A DNA stretch of 64,000 nt from Clavelina lepadiformis (GCF_947623445.1 NC_135240.1:26164001-26228000), one strand, 5' to 3'. Positions 36,526-49,780 are shown, counted from the first letter of the stretch. A program made the numbers and translations. The notes: generated from the letters alone by a model not told the origin.

Positions 36526-39147
36526 TGTTGTAGGAAACTTGTTTAACTCTTCAGTAGGTTCTTTGACTTGGTTGTGGTTGTTTCTTGGCTGTTCGCTTTC
36601 GAAACTGATGCAGACCGAACGATATGCTGTGCTTATATACAGCGGCCAAACAACCGGTACCAAGCGCAGTGATAACGTGGTACTTTCCTTGCTTTCGAGT
36701 GATGACGTTTCAAAATATACCAAGCTTGTGGAGGATTGTCTTGATTGAAGAATTAAAGGCTTGATTGATTTTTTCTGAGCACAGATGCCAAGCACTGACT
36801 TACTTGTGCCCTGAGAAAAAACTGTCCGGATAACTTTTGATGACGCAACTTACAGTACCATAAAAAATTCCCGAGTATCGTTGGCTTAGTCGTTCTTGCT
36901 TTGCCTGGTAGATTTTTTTACACACGTATATGTCTTAATAACTTGTTTTATAAAGAAAATTATGAGTCATTTGAAATGTTGTATTCAATTTTACCAACAT
37001 CAAAACTTATATTGATTTTTTTTTAAACTATATATAAGTAGCTTTTGGTATTATGCTTGTAGTTTTGTGTTACTTTTTTGGTTGCTGTGTAAATTGAGAT
37101 TAAAAATCAAATACTGTTGTAATAGGTTTATATTTCTAATTAGTTTATTAAGGTATTGCGATGTTACGTAAAAACAAAAAAACGAATCTAGGTACATTGT
37201 AGTTTGATCTTAGTTAGTGTATTGGTATATGTATAAGCAATATTTTTCAACGTTTGAAGAAATGCCTTTCTTACGAATAGCCACTTTTCAGTTTTTTGGT
37301 CGTTGAACTCCATCTTGCAGAAAATTCCCATCATCGTATTTCGATATGTTACTGCTTCGGGGCAAATGCGCGCCGCTTAATCATGTCAGGTACCGGCCGC
37401 GGCTTCACATAAACTCTTTTAAATTTAATAGCATCGAGTTGTAGTGTCTGGTTCGAATGGAATATTTAAAGGTGTTTTTGACGCAGTTTTAAACAGTTCC
37501 ACTTGGATCGCTGGTATCGGAATTTCCCCAAATACCGACGCTTTGTCTCAAGCACTTCGTCTTAAGCATTTCGTTTTCATACGTCATGTTTTACGTAGAA
37601 GCACATGTCGTTACCGTTACGTTTTAAAACATTCTATTTTTATTCCTATAGGTTGGTCGCTAAAGCACATGTTGTAAGACACTACTCTGTATAATTCACG
37701 GCGGTACCAGTTTAGAGTTGATTGGACAAATTAAAAACGTTGACCTGAAGACGTTTTATTTCAAATCTATTCTAGAAAAACAACATAAAATTATAACTTC
37801 AACAACTTGATTATTAGGCAAAAACAAACAAAAAATACAACTTTACATCTTTAACTTTAGACAAGTTTTTTTCATTATTACTTTCACAAGTTTTAACAAA
37901 AAGCTACAATTTTTACTGTCCACAACAATCAAAACAAAATAATCTTAAAAATCTTGGTGAAAACTTATCAATTGTGTAGAAGAATAAGACATTTTTAATT
38001 ACATTAAAGTCAAGCAGTAGAATAGATGTTTACATTAAAGGAAAAAAGGCGTTTTGAATATGAAATTCAAAGCTAATGCGAACCGAGGTTCACTTTATCG
38101 TATTCAAATGAGAAATTATTTAATTAAGCATCGATGGCGGATTCCCCTGGGAACGACAGTCATTCATAAAAAAAATAACACAAGCACTCTGTAATATACG
38201 TTAATTCGTTGCCTTGTTATGCTTTAATTTTTTTCTCTAATTTCCAGAGTAAGATACAGTATATTCCAGCCAAAACCTGAGTTACAAAAAGTTAAAGATA
38301 TATAATATTACCGCTTAATTTACTTCTTTAATTGTTTGCCAGCAACATGAAACAAATTTTTTATTTGCGTAAAACAAAAATTACAAGAAATTAATTAGGA
38401 GACTTTTTTGGAAACGTCACTTTGACGTCACGAGTAGCTTGCGCGGCAATGATCCACCACTTTCAAAATAACACTCCAGGGTATCTTTGATTTTCCTTTC
38501 AAATAAAAAATAGTTTTTATGAAATGTAACTGCCTTGAGTTTGGAATCACGTTTCTAATTATTAATTACTCATCTAATTAACCACCGTTAACATTCGTAT
38601 TTTTTAAAAACGTCACGTCACACTTGCCCAAGGATATCAATCGTAAACACTGCGGACGCCGGCAGATTTGTCTCCGGTTAGCGTCAAATTGCCTGTAACA
38701 AAGTTTCGATATTTTAAGCGTCTAAATTTAAACAGAGTTCATCTTGTTCAAAAGTAAACTAATATTATGGATACTTTTCAATGGAAGTTTTCATCTGTTT
38801 GCTGTTGTAGTGACCTTAGGCAAACGTGATCCCAGTCTTGTCAAAATGACTCATGTATTAGCGGAGGATTAATTGATTTTTAGTTCGGTTTATTTTTAAA
38901 CGCACGTGTTCGGTCGGTATACCTCGGCGAATGTCAATTCTTTTTTGGCCTCGTATAATTTGAAACGTCATCACTCGAAAGCAGGAAAAATACCGCGTTA
39001 CCTCTGCGCTTGGTACCGGTTGTCTGGCCGCTGTATATAAGCACAGCGTATGGTTCGATCTGGATCAGTTTCGAAAGCGAACAGCCAAGAAACAACCAAA
39101 ACCAAGTCAAAGAACCTACTGAAGAGTTAAACAAGTTTCCTACAACA
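36526..39147. promoter_or_regulatory. Divergent promoter region between copies B and C
   Basis: TATA boxes lie at 36632-36639 (minus, for B) and 39034-39041 (plus, for C), each 114 bases from its ATG. Roughly 190 bases nearest each gene are alike in inverted orientation. From about 36888 rightwards the sequence repeats the copy A upstream unit. The same head-to-head arrangement recurs at 61434-63948. Confidence 0.7.
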
Positions 39148-42100
39148 ATGAAGAGAATCGTTGTAGTTTTGTGTTTGGTGCTGAGTTTGACCAGAGCGCA
39201 GCAGGAAGATTGCGACCGAAACAACGAGGTTGCCATTGCAACTTACGGACAATGCGTGGAAGGTTAGTGGGTCTATAAAATTTAAGAAAATTGTGCAACT
39301 ATAATTCTTATAAATAGTTATATTCTAACGTTTCAGCTCGTTGCCATAGAGTATGACTATCAAACAAACTACTTTATTATGACTTTGCAGCCGATGCATT
39401 GGACTGCACTCACACATGCACGGGAACACCTATTGTAGATGAAGTCAATTGTACTCTTGCATCTCATTGTTGCTTTATCAACAACCAATGTAAACTGAAG
39501 ACAATTGGTAAGTAAAGAAAATTAAAAGTTACATATTCATACATAAGGACATTTAAATTGTAAATTGATTTTTTCTATTCGCAGTGAATCCGAGAGCGGT
39601 CACCGTGGCCACAGTCGATCTTCCAGATGTCCAAGCGCAATTATTGAAAGAATTGCAGCAAGCCAAAATTGAAACAGTTGAAGACGATAAAGTAACCGAA
39701 AGAGGACTTTCAATTTTGCCACCCTTCCTACCGCCATCAGGACCAGGGGGATTTCCAACAACCGGACCGGGGGGATTTCCACCAACCGGACCAGGAGGGT
39801 TTCCAGGATTCTACCCACCACGTCTTCCGTCTCATTGTGCAAAGTTCCCCGACAACTGTCCAGTAAACCATGGCCCTCAAATTGATCTTAGACCTCCAGT
39901 CAATGTTCCTTATTGTCAAAGGTAAGCCGTGTCATCTCGAAATCAACAAAATTACTACACTTGTAACCAAACTTTCTCTACCAGGTAAGCTCCCCGCTTA
40001 ACGGCTAGTCGAATAGCCAGACTGTCTCATTTCTACAAGTCTTTCTTAGATAAAAACAAGGGTCTTCACTTTATTAAAACCAAACGTAGACTAACTCCAC
40101 TCGTCCAGCCGAGCGCGACACCTCACAAAACACAAATTCCACGCGCTGAAGGAATCAACGTGGAACGTAAAACACGATACTAATTTAGCCTTTGGGGTAA
40201 CTACTTGACACGTCACAAGAGATTTGATAAAAACAGGTGTGCAAGAACAAGTAAAAGAACATAAACAACTAAAACACAGCAGCACGTGAACATGCACAAA
40301 GAGACAACACAACGCGGATAAATCGATGTATAAAACGTGACGGTGCGAATAAAAACGAATAAAACGTGACTGATATAAAAACGGTGTATACAAATACTTC
40401 TCGTGACATCGCCTCCCCGTTCAGTTCTTTTTCGTCCCCGGAAAAGCCATCCAACATCCGAGCAAACGACCATCGTTCGCAGCTCCCCGTCAATCGTCTG
40501 GCGCTCCGTTGTTGATGAGCACCACGCAACCCAAACCGACCGTCCAGCTTGTTGAACACCCGTCCCCTGGTGTCGCTGACGACTCCACTGCACAAAAATC
40601 ACTCGATTGGCTCACCTCGTGATTGCACCGAAACAAACCCACGTCCCAAATACGCTGCTTGCTGGCTGGAGCAGACTCAGCGGCCTGCTCCTCGGGAGCC
40701 GGAGTTTCAGCGGCTTGTTCTGCTGGAGCTGACTCAGTGGCCTGCTCTTCGGGAGAGGTTTCGGCAGCCTCCTCGGCTGGAGCGGACCCAGCGGCCTGCT
40801 CTTCGGGAACCGGAGTTTCAGCAGCTTGTTCTGTTGGAGCGGACTCAGCGGCCTGCTCTTCGGGAGCTGGAGTTTCAGTAGCTTGTTCTGCTGGAGTGGA
40901 CTCAGCGGCCTGCTCTTCGGGAGCGGGAGTTTCAGCAGCTTCTTCAGCTGGAGTAGACTCAGCAGCCTGCTCTTCGGGAGCGGGAGTTTCAGCAGCTTCT
41001 TCAGCTGGAGTAGACTCAGCAGCCTGCTCTTCGGGAGCGGGAATTTTGGCAGCTTCTTCAGCTGGAGCAGACACGGCGGCCTGCTCTTCGTGAGCGGGAG
41101 TTTCGGCAGCTTCTTCAGCTGGAGTAGACTCAGCAGCCTGCTCTTCGGGAGCGGGAGTTTCAGTAGTTTCTACCGCACATATGCGTTTTCGTACAGCGAA
41201 AGCCAACGAAGGTATTGCTCTGTCGGCATCGAATTGAGTTCCATTTAATACTCGACATTTGTTACTTTCCGTAGAACAAACGGGCGGCCTCGCTTCGGTA
41301 CCTCTTTTCACCAACTCATCATACTCCAAGTCGAAAAGCGACAAGTCTCTGCCTCGTACATCCCAGCTTAAATCTTCATCCAAGCTGTTAATTAAAAGGT
41401 GCTTCTTTAAAGCAGGATTCGCTTCAATCGTCGTGCAATAAGCATCGAAGCGATGGAAAAAGCTTAGGAAATCTGCGTTCGGCTCATATTTAGGCGGCGG
41501 AATAGCAAAATAGATGGTGGACATCGTGAAACTTCCAAACGTTTATGGGAATAGTTTCGTTGACTGCGGGATCCTGGCGCGCTCGCCAATTGTAACCAAA
41601 CTTTCTCTACCAGGTAAGCTCCCCGCTTAACGGCTAGTCGAATAGCCAGACTGTCTCATTTCTACAAGTCTTTCTTAGATAAAAACAAGGGTCTTCACTT
41701 TATTAAAACCAAACGTAGACTAACTCCACTCGTCCAGCCGAGCGCGACACCTCACAAAACACAAATTCCACGCGCTGAAGGAATCAACGTGGAACGTAAA
41801 ACACGATACTAATTTAGCCTTTGGGGTAACTACTTGACACGTCACAAGAGATTTGATAAAAACAGGTGTGCAAGAACAAGTAAAAGAACATAAACAACTA
41901 AAACACAGCAGCACGTGAACATGCACAAAGAGACAACACAACGCGGATAAATCGATGTATAAAACGTGACGGTGCGAATAAAAACGAATAAAACGTGACT
42001 GATATAAAAACGGTGTATACAAATACTTCTCGTGACACACTTACATGACGTATGCTACGTAAATAATATTTATACCTATTTGACATTGCTATGATGCAAA

Positions 42101-44126
42101 TTTAGAATTCCCTGTTCACAATCCAACCCACTTTTGGATCAAGATCTTCATCAGTGCATTCGTCAACCTGGATGTGCCTTCGACTACGAACTTTTCCAGT
42201 ACAGGAGCATTTTAAGACAAGCGGTACTTCCAGGAGTCCCAGTATGTCATCTGGCCGTCAGGAATCGCGTTTTCCAACAGAAAGCAAATGAATTCGTCCA
42301 ACAGGTATCAATATGAACAAGTTTTTGGATAAAACGTTTAGTTTTTATTACATGTAACCTAACAAATTGTTAAATGTTGAACATTTACATTCCCAAATGA
42401 TTGTTGTATAAGTTTATGATTGATGATTGATTGTGACTAAGTTTATGTTATGTTTCATTTAGTATGGATCATGGAACCCTCTCCTGACAAAATGCCTCAT
42501 CAAGGAATATCAATCCGAGATATTTGGTGGGTCACCGGGATGCTACATGATTAATGTATTGGAACACTTTGGTCATTATCCGAAGAGAGCTGGATGGTCA
42601 AGTAAGTGGTGCCAGGACTAACTTTAATAAATTTGTCACTTTCATAAAACTTACCTGTAAATTTTATCACTTTTGCTTCCTCTGAAATTTACCAATGATC
42701 TTTCTCAGCAATCACTGAAAGTGAATGTTATCTCATTGATGGATGTTGGAAGATCACCAACACTGGAGGAACTTGCGTGTATCCACTTGAGCTCAATCAC
42801 GTTACTGTCAGATCAGGAAATGATGAGGAAGACAGTCAACTTCCCGATCCGAGAGGACTTTATGGTGTTCCATCATGCATGCCGTTTAATTCTGCAGCGA
42901 CTGGAGCTGAGTTTCTTTCAAGTTATCACACCTGTTTGGCCACTGGGTGCGCAATTAACGTCGACAGGGACACTTATTGGCAACAACTTTACTCGCTTGG
43001 AACCGATCTTCCTCTACATCTTCAGCAAACATATCTCAACATGATCTACTCTGGTCAAGTTAGAGCCGACAACTTTAAAGAAATTTTGGAACAACTGAAG
43101 GCCAGTTCAGGTTTCGGTAATGTCTTCTCAACACACACATTTCCGGTTGGCAGTATTGATCCGTTGATTGCTTATTCGCTTAACCTCACTTCATCTCAAC
43201 CCCGTCATTTGCAATTTCCAAACGTCGGAGCTCAAAATCCCAATCTCCATTCAAGTCTACTTGGTGGTCTCGGTGGCCAGGGTTCGATACCAGGCTTTGG
43301 TAATCTCGGAGGTCAGTTCCCACATGGTTTCTACCCAGGAAATCACCAACCTGCTTGCCCATACAAACCAGTGAAGTATATCAATCTTCCTCCACTCAGT
43401 GGTAGCTTTGAAGGATGCTGTGAAAAGCCTCTCTGTTACATTCCACGGCCACAGATTTATCATCCGTTTTCTGGTGTGTCGTCATATCTCACATATTGGT
43501 CCGCTTGGTCGCAATGCTCCGTCTCCTGCGGTGGTGGAAAACAAACCAGAACCAGAACCTGCGTTGGTGGCAAATGTCCCAAAGGTCACCAAACTGAACA
43601 AACGAAATACTGCAACGAGAACCCTTGTCCTTATTACCACGAGTGGACCGACTTTAGCTCCTGCAGTGTGTCATGTGGAGGCGGAGTCCGTACAAGATCA
43701 CGTGTTTGCTCTGTCACAGGTCAGTGTCAAGGTATATCCACGGAGACAACACCTTGCAAACCTGGTGCTTGTCCAACTTACAACTACGGCGAGTGGACTC
43801 CGTGCAGCGCTGAATATGGAGAAGGTCAAAAGCAAAGAACCGTCAGTTGTCTCAACGGAGGAGCTTACGGATGCCCAGCTGACAGAATCGAATACGAAGA
43901 ATGCGCTGTTTACTATGGCAATGTTGTTCATCAAACAGGAGTTTGCAATCCAAACACTTGCATGAAGACATCGCGTCCTCAATGCGTTACAGATAATGGT
44001 TCTCCAGGCTACTGTGAACCATCCCAGATGAGGCCTCGATCTGTACCTTGCATCGACAACTTGGTGTGTTATTGCAAAGCTTATCCAACAGCGTTTGGTT
44101 GCAACAGATCACTTAATCTTCCTTGA
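39148..44126 (+). CDS. TSP1/trefoil-like secreted protein, array copy C, with an LTR element in intron 3
   Basis: Six exons, 774 codons: 39148-39262, 39391-39507, 39585-39921, 42106-42304, 42463-42601, 42709-44126. Exon lengths equal those of A and B. Intron 3 is 2,184 bases against 104 in A and B. The 2,080-base excess equals one 2,076-base LTR element plus a 4-base target duplication. Splice sites are unchanged, so the protein could still be made, although the insert may slow or disturb splicing. Most lineage-marking residues agree with A, but ASSGFG and CPADRI agree with B and D. Third-TSP1 Cys-to-Tyr changes are present. AATAAA lies at about 44233. Confidence 0.9.
39962..40408 (-). repeat. 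LTR of the short element (left copy)
   Basis: 447 bases, identical by eye to 41591-42037. Confidence 0.88.
40660..41170 (-). repeat. Coding tandem repeat inside the short LTR element
   Basis: About nine imperfect units of roughly 57 bases encode Ala/Glu/Pro-rich steps such as EEQAAES and EEAAETPAP. Open frames on the opposite strand here are by-products of the repeat composition. Confidence 0.75.
41591..42037 (-). repeat. LTR of the short element (right copy)
   Basis: 447 bases. This is the 5' LTR with respect to the element's own minus-strand direction. Confidence 0.88.
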
Positions 44127-45482
44127 AGTAAAAACTCGTCTCATATTGCATTTACTGTTTTCCTCTTTGTCTGAAATAGTTTATGTCAACAAGAATTTCA
44201 AGTTTGTTTGCATACCGATCGTCTTTTATCTGAATAAATTGTTTTGAGAATGTGTGGTTGTGTTTCATTATCTTTATTTTGGTTTGGTTGAAACTTTTTA
44301 ATAGATGGCTTAAAGTTTTTGTACGAAATGCCTTTACAACATACACGAATAAATCATTGTTTTATGTATATGTTGAAATTTTGAAGAAACTTTCGTCAAG
44401 ATGGCGGTTAGTTAGCATTAGAATATTTGGCTAAATCTTTAAATACCAATAAAAAGCCTTATTTTGTATCGACGTATGATATTTTACTCAAATGCATACA
44501 TCTAGGCTTCTCAATGTTTTTAAAGATAATAGTTTTAATTGTTTAAGTTTATTAGATGAACTTAAAGTCAAATTTTGCTACAGAAGCTGTAAGCTGTCCT
44601 CATTAGAGCAGTGCCTTGATTACTTTGAGCTTTGTGACCACCAATGAATCAATGAACGAATTTATCAATGAAGATTGAAGTGAAGTTATTTATTTCATCG
44701 GCTGCAAGCAGGTCCCTCGGAACTTAAGCCACCGATACCGTAAATGGTCTGATCACTTTCATGCATTGATAGTAAAGACGTCCTGGTAGGGTCACCACAG
44801 GTACAAATGATTTTCGTTGCTCTTGCTTGCATCGGCTTTTCTTTACGACGCACATATATTCAAATTTGCGAATACTTTTACCTGGACAAATTAAGATCGA
44901 TTAAAGCGTTTGTTTTTACCACCGATTTAGAAGCAAAAGTAGAGACGTAAAATTTTGCAAACCAGTTGGAGTGTTGGTGACCACAAAGAAGGTAATCTTT
45001 ACTAATATGCTGCAAAAAAAATGTAAATGTCATAAAAGTTTCAAAGAGAAAGAAAGCTTACATCATCCCTAACCACTGCAAAATCTATTGCTGCCAATGA
45101 CATCACGCATTGTTGACTATACTATACCTTGGTGGGAATATTTTAAATAATTTAGCCATAACCAGCGAACCACGATTAAGCGCAAATGGTAACCGTATGT
45201 GGACAGAATTTAATCTCTCCGTGACATAGTTCATAGTCGTGCCTCAACATGACTGGGAGTATGTACATAAGTGCATACGACACGTCAAGAACTGACAATT
45301 ACACAGCATTATAAAATCCCGACAATTTATTTTGGCCTAACATTTCCCATATTCGCAGAATATGTTATTCATGGTCAGGATGATTTTCAAGGTGGGAAGA
45401 CACGTTCGCACGGCTTCGTTACGAACAACTGAAGACGACTGGCGTCCGACTTTTCAGTTATTATTTTGATTTCACATTGAGT
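44127..45482 (+). other. 3' flank of copy C, then unique DNA before the 7TM gene
   Basis: 44127-45125 repeats the copy A 3' flank, with AATAAA at about 44233. From about 45126 the sequence is unique in the window and leads into the first exon of the 7TM gene. No other gene is seen, and no clear TATA box. Confidence 0.7.
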
Positions 45483-48439
45483 ATGGAAGGTAGTGGTTTT
45501 ACCCAAGGAATTAATCTAAAGGTAAAGGGCCCTCCGGAACGAGGACCAATAGAAGTTATTGCTATTATCAGTATCTTAGAAATTTTGGAATTTTTCATCT
45601 TAGTTTTTGTTATTCGTACGTCATGGACAGCCGAAAAAAACACGAAGTCCATTTGTCAGTTTCTCATTTCTTTGTCGTTGTTGAAAAAAGTAAGTTTTTT
45701 TGCAGTTGAATCATACATTTAGTTTCCATTTAGGCTTATAACATTGTATAATTAATTGTAATAAACCCACTACGTTATACCATCTGGAATGAGTTAAAAA
45801 CAATGTTATGTGGCATTTATAGATATATACTTCATGATTTCGTGAAATTCTTTTAGTGTTTCATTTTATCGGCGGTAGTCATACTTGCTCAAAATACAAT
45901 ATTCCTGATAAGTATATTGCTACCCCTGGAGTACGACGGCGAGTTGTGTACGATTCTGGTACTTGTCACTGGATTAACGTCATACAACATCGCGATGATA
46001 ACCGTGTACCTCTTCCTCTGGATAAAACAAAACCATCTTCATTCGTCCCCAGTCTTGAAAGTAAGTAAAACATATATTTGTTTGTCGACTGGCATTTAAA
46101 AGTGTTAGCTTATCTATAGCCAGTTACCAAAAAGTTGTCCAAGCTAGTTACCTAGAATTACATTTAACGTTGTTTGTCCTGTAATGCAGTCTGCTCTGCC
46201 GCGCTGGTTGCCAATCCTCAGCAAGTTTTCTCTTTTGCTCACATTAGTGGCATTCGTTTTGCCTCTCGTCATGGTTTTGGCAAATGGAAGCGTCTCATGT
46301 GTTTACAGGGATGGTTACTGTTATACTAAAAGTACGTTTGGTTCTATAACCTCTACTTTTAGAATCATAAAATTCTAATTAAATTTAAATTAAATAAATC
46401 CAATTTAGTTTCACAACCTCAAAGCTTTGTTGACAGTTCCAAATACAATCTTGCAGGAAATGTAAAAATTGTTTGGGATAAGAATGAATAGGTTTTAGTA
46501 TATGCTGCATGGTTATAGATTTTACAGCAAACATGAAGGTAATTTTTAGTATATGGAGTACGTGTTTGTGGTAAATTTAGTTAAATTTACATTATATATA
46601 TAGTCATCTTCTAGCATGTCCCAATAGATCAGACTAAATGGTTTATCACCAAATTTATACAATCTTAAAGATTTACAGTAACACAGTTGCTCACCAACCA
46701 TGCGTCAGTATCGATGTAACAAAAAGATTTTCGTATCGTATACTATCACGATAAAATTTTTAACCGTTTATGGGCTATAGTGGCTAATATACCGTAGTTA
46801 TAAAAGGGTAAGTTAACCAACGCTTAGAATAATAGCAAGTGCAGTTCACAGGAAAAACACTAACTACGAGAAAAATTAATATTAGGTAAATTATAATTAA
46901 TTATTGTCCTTTTACGAAGAGCGGACCCGAAACTTTAGCTTCATTTATAATTAATGGTAGGTAAAAGATACGTCACTGCTTTTATCTTTTGCGTGATCTA
47001 TTCACAGGGTCTACTTTTCCTGTTTTCCCGACTTTAATGATGGGAGCTTCTATCCTTACTCAAACGGCTTATACAGTGTTATTCTGTGTGACGCTAAAGA
47101 TTCATGAAAAAGCAAACAAAATTGCGGCGAACAGTAAAACCCAAAGGTAAATTATTTTGCATTTACTTTTCTTGTACTCTATTGCATAGCAAATTTCGAC
47201 AATGTTCGTGGTGTATTTGGAAATTTTGTACTTCACTTTTGTTTAGGTAACGTACTATCCGCATACTACCACAAACCAAATCATATGTTTGCTGACGGTT
47301 GTGTTATCCATCCTTTTTAGCGGTTTTAGGTTTCTTGCCTAACACACAATAAACTATGGTTCAATATTAAGAGCTATGACTTGAGATATTTTTCTTCACC
47401 GATGCCTTCGTTTTTGTTGAACTCTCATCATTTTTCAACGTTTACTGTCTCTGGTAAGCAGCAGTCTCATCTGATTCTGGTCTTCCCAATCCCTTTTGCA
47501 TTTGTGTCTGAAAAACCGCTTTATTTTTGGTGTCAAGTTTTTCAAGTTTAACGTAAAAAATATTTACACAGTTGCTTTTTTGGTGTGCGTGGTTTGAAAT
47601 TATATGTGCGGTTTGTTCCAATATAACTTTGAGATCTTTTGAAACTACGATTATTTTTTGATCAATTTAAAGTAGCCTGTCAGTTTCATTTAACCATTGC
47701 TGGTGATCATCTTTTAGCTCCAGAAAAATTACTCAACGTTGCTTTTACTTCGCGGTTGCTGCGGTGTTAACTGACTGTATCAACACGGTTTCTATCAGCG
47801 CCACAATCTCGATCATTCCTGAGGTTTACGTGAATTTGTTTCCGAAACTAGACCTGTTCATTAACTTGTTGTGCATGCTCTTTTGTTTCAATACCTTGCC
47901 GGGGTAAGTATGTGATAGTGGTGATAGTATTAATGGTCAAAAGATATCTAACATAGGATATTTACTTAGCTTCACTATCATCAAGTTCTGAATTATAATG
48001 TTGTGATTTTCCATAATTACTGCACCTCGAAGCCATCATTTTCTCATACTGTCGTAGTGTATGCAAGCAGGCAGGCGGTCTCGAGAGAACTTGTTATAAC
48101 ACGCATGACGATTTGTTTTGCAGTAAAATTGTCAGAGTTATTATCTAAATCTATACATTTACGTGTATGGTTAATATAAATATATAAACATATATATGGT
48201 GTAAATGTATTCATTGTTAAACCAACAGCTTTTGAAACTGTAGCTCGATGATAAAAGCTATGCAAGTTGAATATTCTCTAACGAAATACACGCTTTTGTT
48301 CTAATTCAGTGTGATGAAGAAGATCGTACATATGATCACGTGCGGTAAAATAAGCTTTGGTGACGAAGACAAAGTTGTCGCGAATCATCAGACCGCTAGA
48401 ACAACTGTCCCATCCATATCAGCAGTGGTCCAGGCATGA
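45483..48439 (+). CDS. Orphan seven-transmembrane, GPCR-like protein
   Basis: Six exons, 335 codons: 45483-45689, 45857-46060, 46190-46331, 47008-47146, 47718-47903, 48310-48439. All junctions keep frame (phases 0, 0, 1, 2, 2). Seven hydrophobic segments are seen, starting about as IEVIAIISILEIL, CFILSAVVILAQN, LCTILVLVTGLTS, SLLLTLVAFVLPL, TLMMGASILTQTA, FYFAVAAVLTDC and LDLFINLLCMLFC. The short N-terminus has no signal peptide. The C-tail of about 40 residues is hydrophilic and starts MKKIVHM. No class A DRY or NPxxY signature is obvious, so the receptor family is not assigned. It sits alone between two array copies and is unrelated to them. A multi-pass transporter-like protein is the alternative. 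Confidence 0.75.
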
Positions 48440-49549
48440 AAAGTTGCTGTGGAATAACCTAAGAGTGATCTACCGGATTCTTGTACAACCCTATTTTACT
48501 TTGGTACTTGGCATGCTCTTATAGATCTGTAACGGCCTTCCATGCTTTTGGCTTCATTAATGTGATAGTTTTCACAATTTTCATGTTTATGTTAATTCCT
48601 AAAACAAAGTATGACGCTTAATCAAAGCTAATTTGAAACATGGAGAGCATACTGCAAGCACAGTTATCACATGAACTGTATTGAACTGAAACAAATATTA
48701 AAAGAGTGTAGGCTATAGCTTGTGGTACCTGAACAAACTTAATGTATGTTAAATATCTGTTATTATTAATCAATGTTTATCGTTTTAGTAAAAATTAATT
48801 GTTTTAGTTAAGTTTAGTTTAATTAAGTTAAATTTAGTTAAGTTTAGTTTAATTAATTAAGTAGAAAGGTATAATTGTCTATATGTAAACACGCGTGTTA
48901 TTTTCGTTTCGTTTGTTGTTAATTATATGAATACATTGCCGATGTCATAATGTTCCTTCAAGGTTTGTAGTTATTTCACTAAAGGCGTGTGAGGGTTTTA
49001 GCGTAAATAAAATATTGTATCGCAAATTGCTCTTTGAGTGGAATTCAGGCTTGTACGTGTTAAATTCCACACAGCACGAAATGAAGTTGACCAGAATGCA
49101 ATCGGACAAGATATGTCTTCATTTTAAAAGACCAATTAATGCTTGCAAAAAATAAAGAAATAGTGGCGGTATGATTAATATTTTGCTGACGTATTATCTT
49201 AGGGAAACATGAGAGGGGTTATATAATCATAATATACAAAACAAGTTTACAACTAAAAGTGATGTTTGAAATTTGCAATGAAGTTTTAAGTGAAGGGAAA
49301 GGAAGTTTTTATAATCACATAATAACAACAACACAAAAATAAATGCTGTTGTCGTCGTGAAACGTTTAATAGCTTTAGTAGCAAACATGTGCTACAGAAA
49401 TGGCCCTCGACTTGAATCATAAATAGTTCCCACTCATAGCCAATTGCTCACAAGAAATAGCAAAAAGAATTTATTTGAAAAGAGGAAATAGGTGGAAGCA
49501 GGTCGCGTTGCGCGTGTGTGCCGTATGTCTGTATGAAACTAACACTGTA
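48440..49549. other. AT-rich intergenic region after the 7TM gene
   Basis: It holds the 7TM 3' UTR and a short array of TTTAGTTTAATTAAG-like repeats at about 48800-48862. No gene is seen. Confidence 0.5.
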
Positions 49550-49553
49550 CAAA

Positions 49554-49780
49554 TGTTACGTGTTTTGTGCTCGTTTGACGTGCCTTGTGTTTCTGCCTTC
49601 GGCTAGAGGCGCTGATGTTTGTAATTGCGCCTTGCTAGTTGGCGAACGTGTCAGTGCCTGCCTTTACCGTTGCCTGAGCTGTGAGCAGACGTGCCTGTTT
49701 TTACCCTTTATTCTATCAAATACAATTCTATAGTTTAACTGCAGGTCTATTCGAACCAGCATAAGAAAAGGCCGGTAACA
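49554..49780 (+). repeat. 5' LTR of the Gypsy element
   Basis: 227 bases, matching 55102-55320 apart from a small length difference. Confidence 0.92.

Larger units (their letters stand above)
39962..42037 (-). mobile_element. Short non-autonomous LTR retrotransposon with a Gag-like frame
   Basis: Two 447-base LTRs (39962-40408 and 41591-42037) look identical and begin and end TG...CA. The 4-base target duplication is CACT. Read on the minus strand, a primer-binding-like sequence follows the right-hand LTR and a purine-rich tract precedes the left-hand one. The 1.2-kb interior has one long minus-strand frame. Its N-terminal part resembles the Gag start of the Gypsy element at 49.6 kb, and its centre is a tandem repeat rich in Ala, Glu and Pro. 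No protease, reverse transcriptase or integrase is present, so it must have moved with help from a related full element. Identical LTRs mean a very young insertion. It lies antisense in intron 3 of copy C. Confidence 0.88.

Noticed and set aside
40549-41248. Long plus-strand Ser/Ala- and Gly/Ser-rich frames
   Set aside because: They are antisense shadows of the tandem repeat in the short LTR element.
49518-49733. Cys-rich 71-codon frame that looks like a small secreted protein
   Set aside because: It spans the left LTR of the Gypsy element and is not conserved as a gene.
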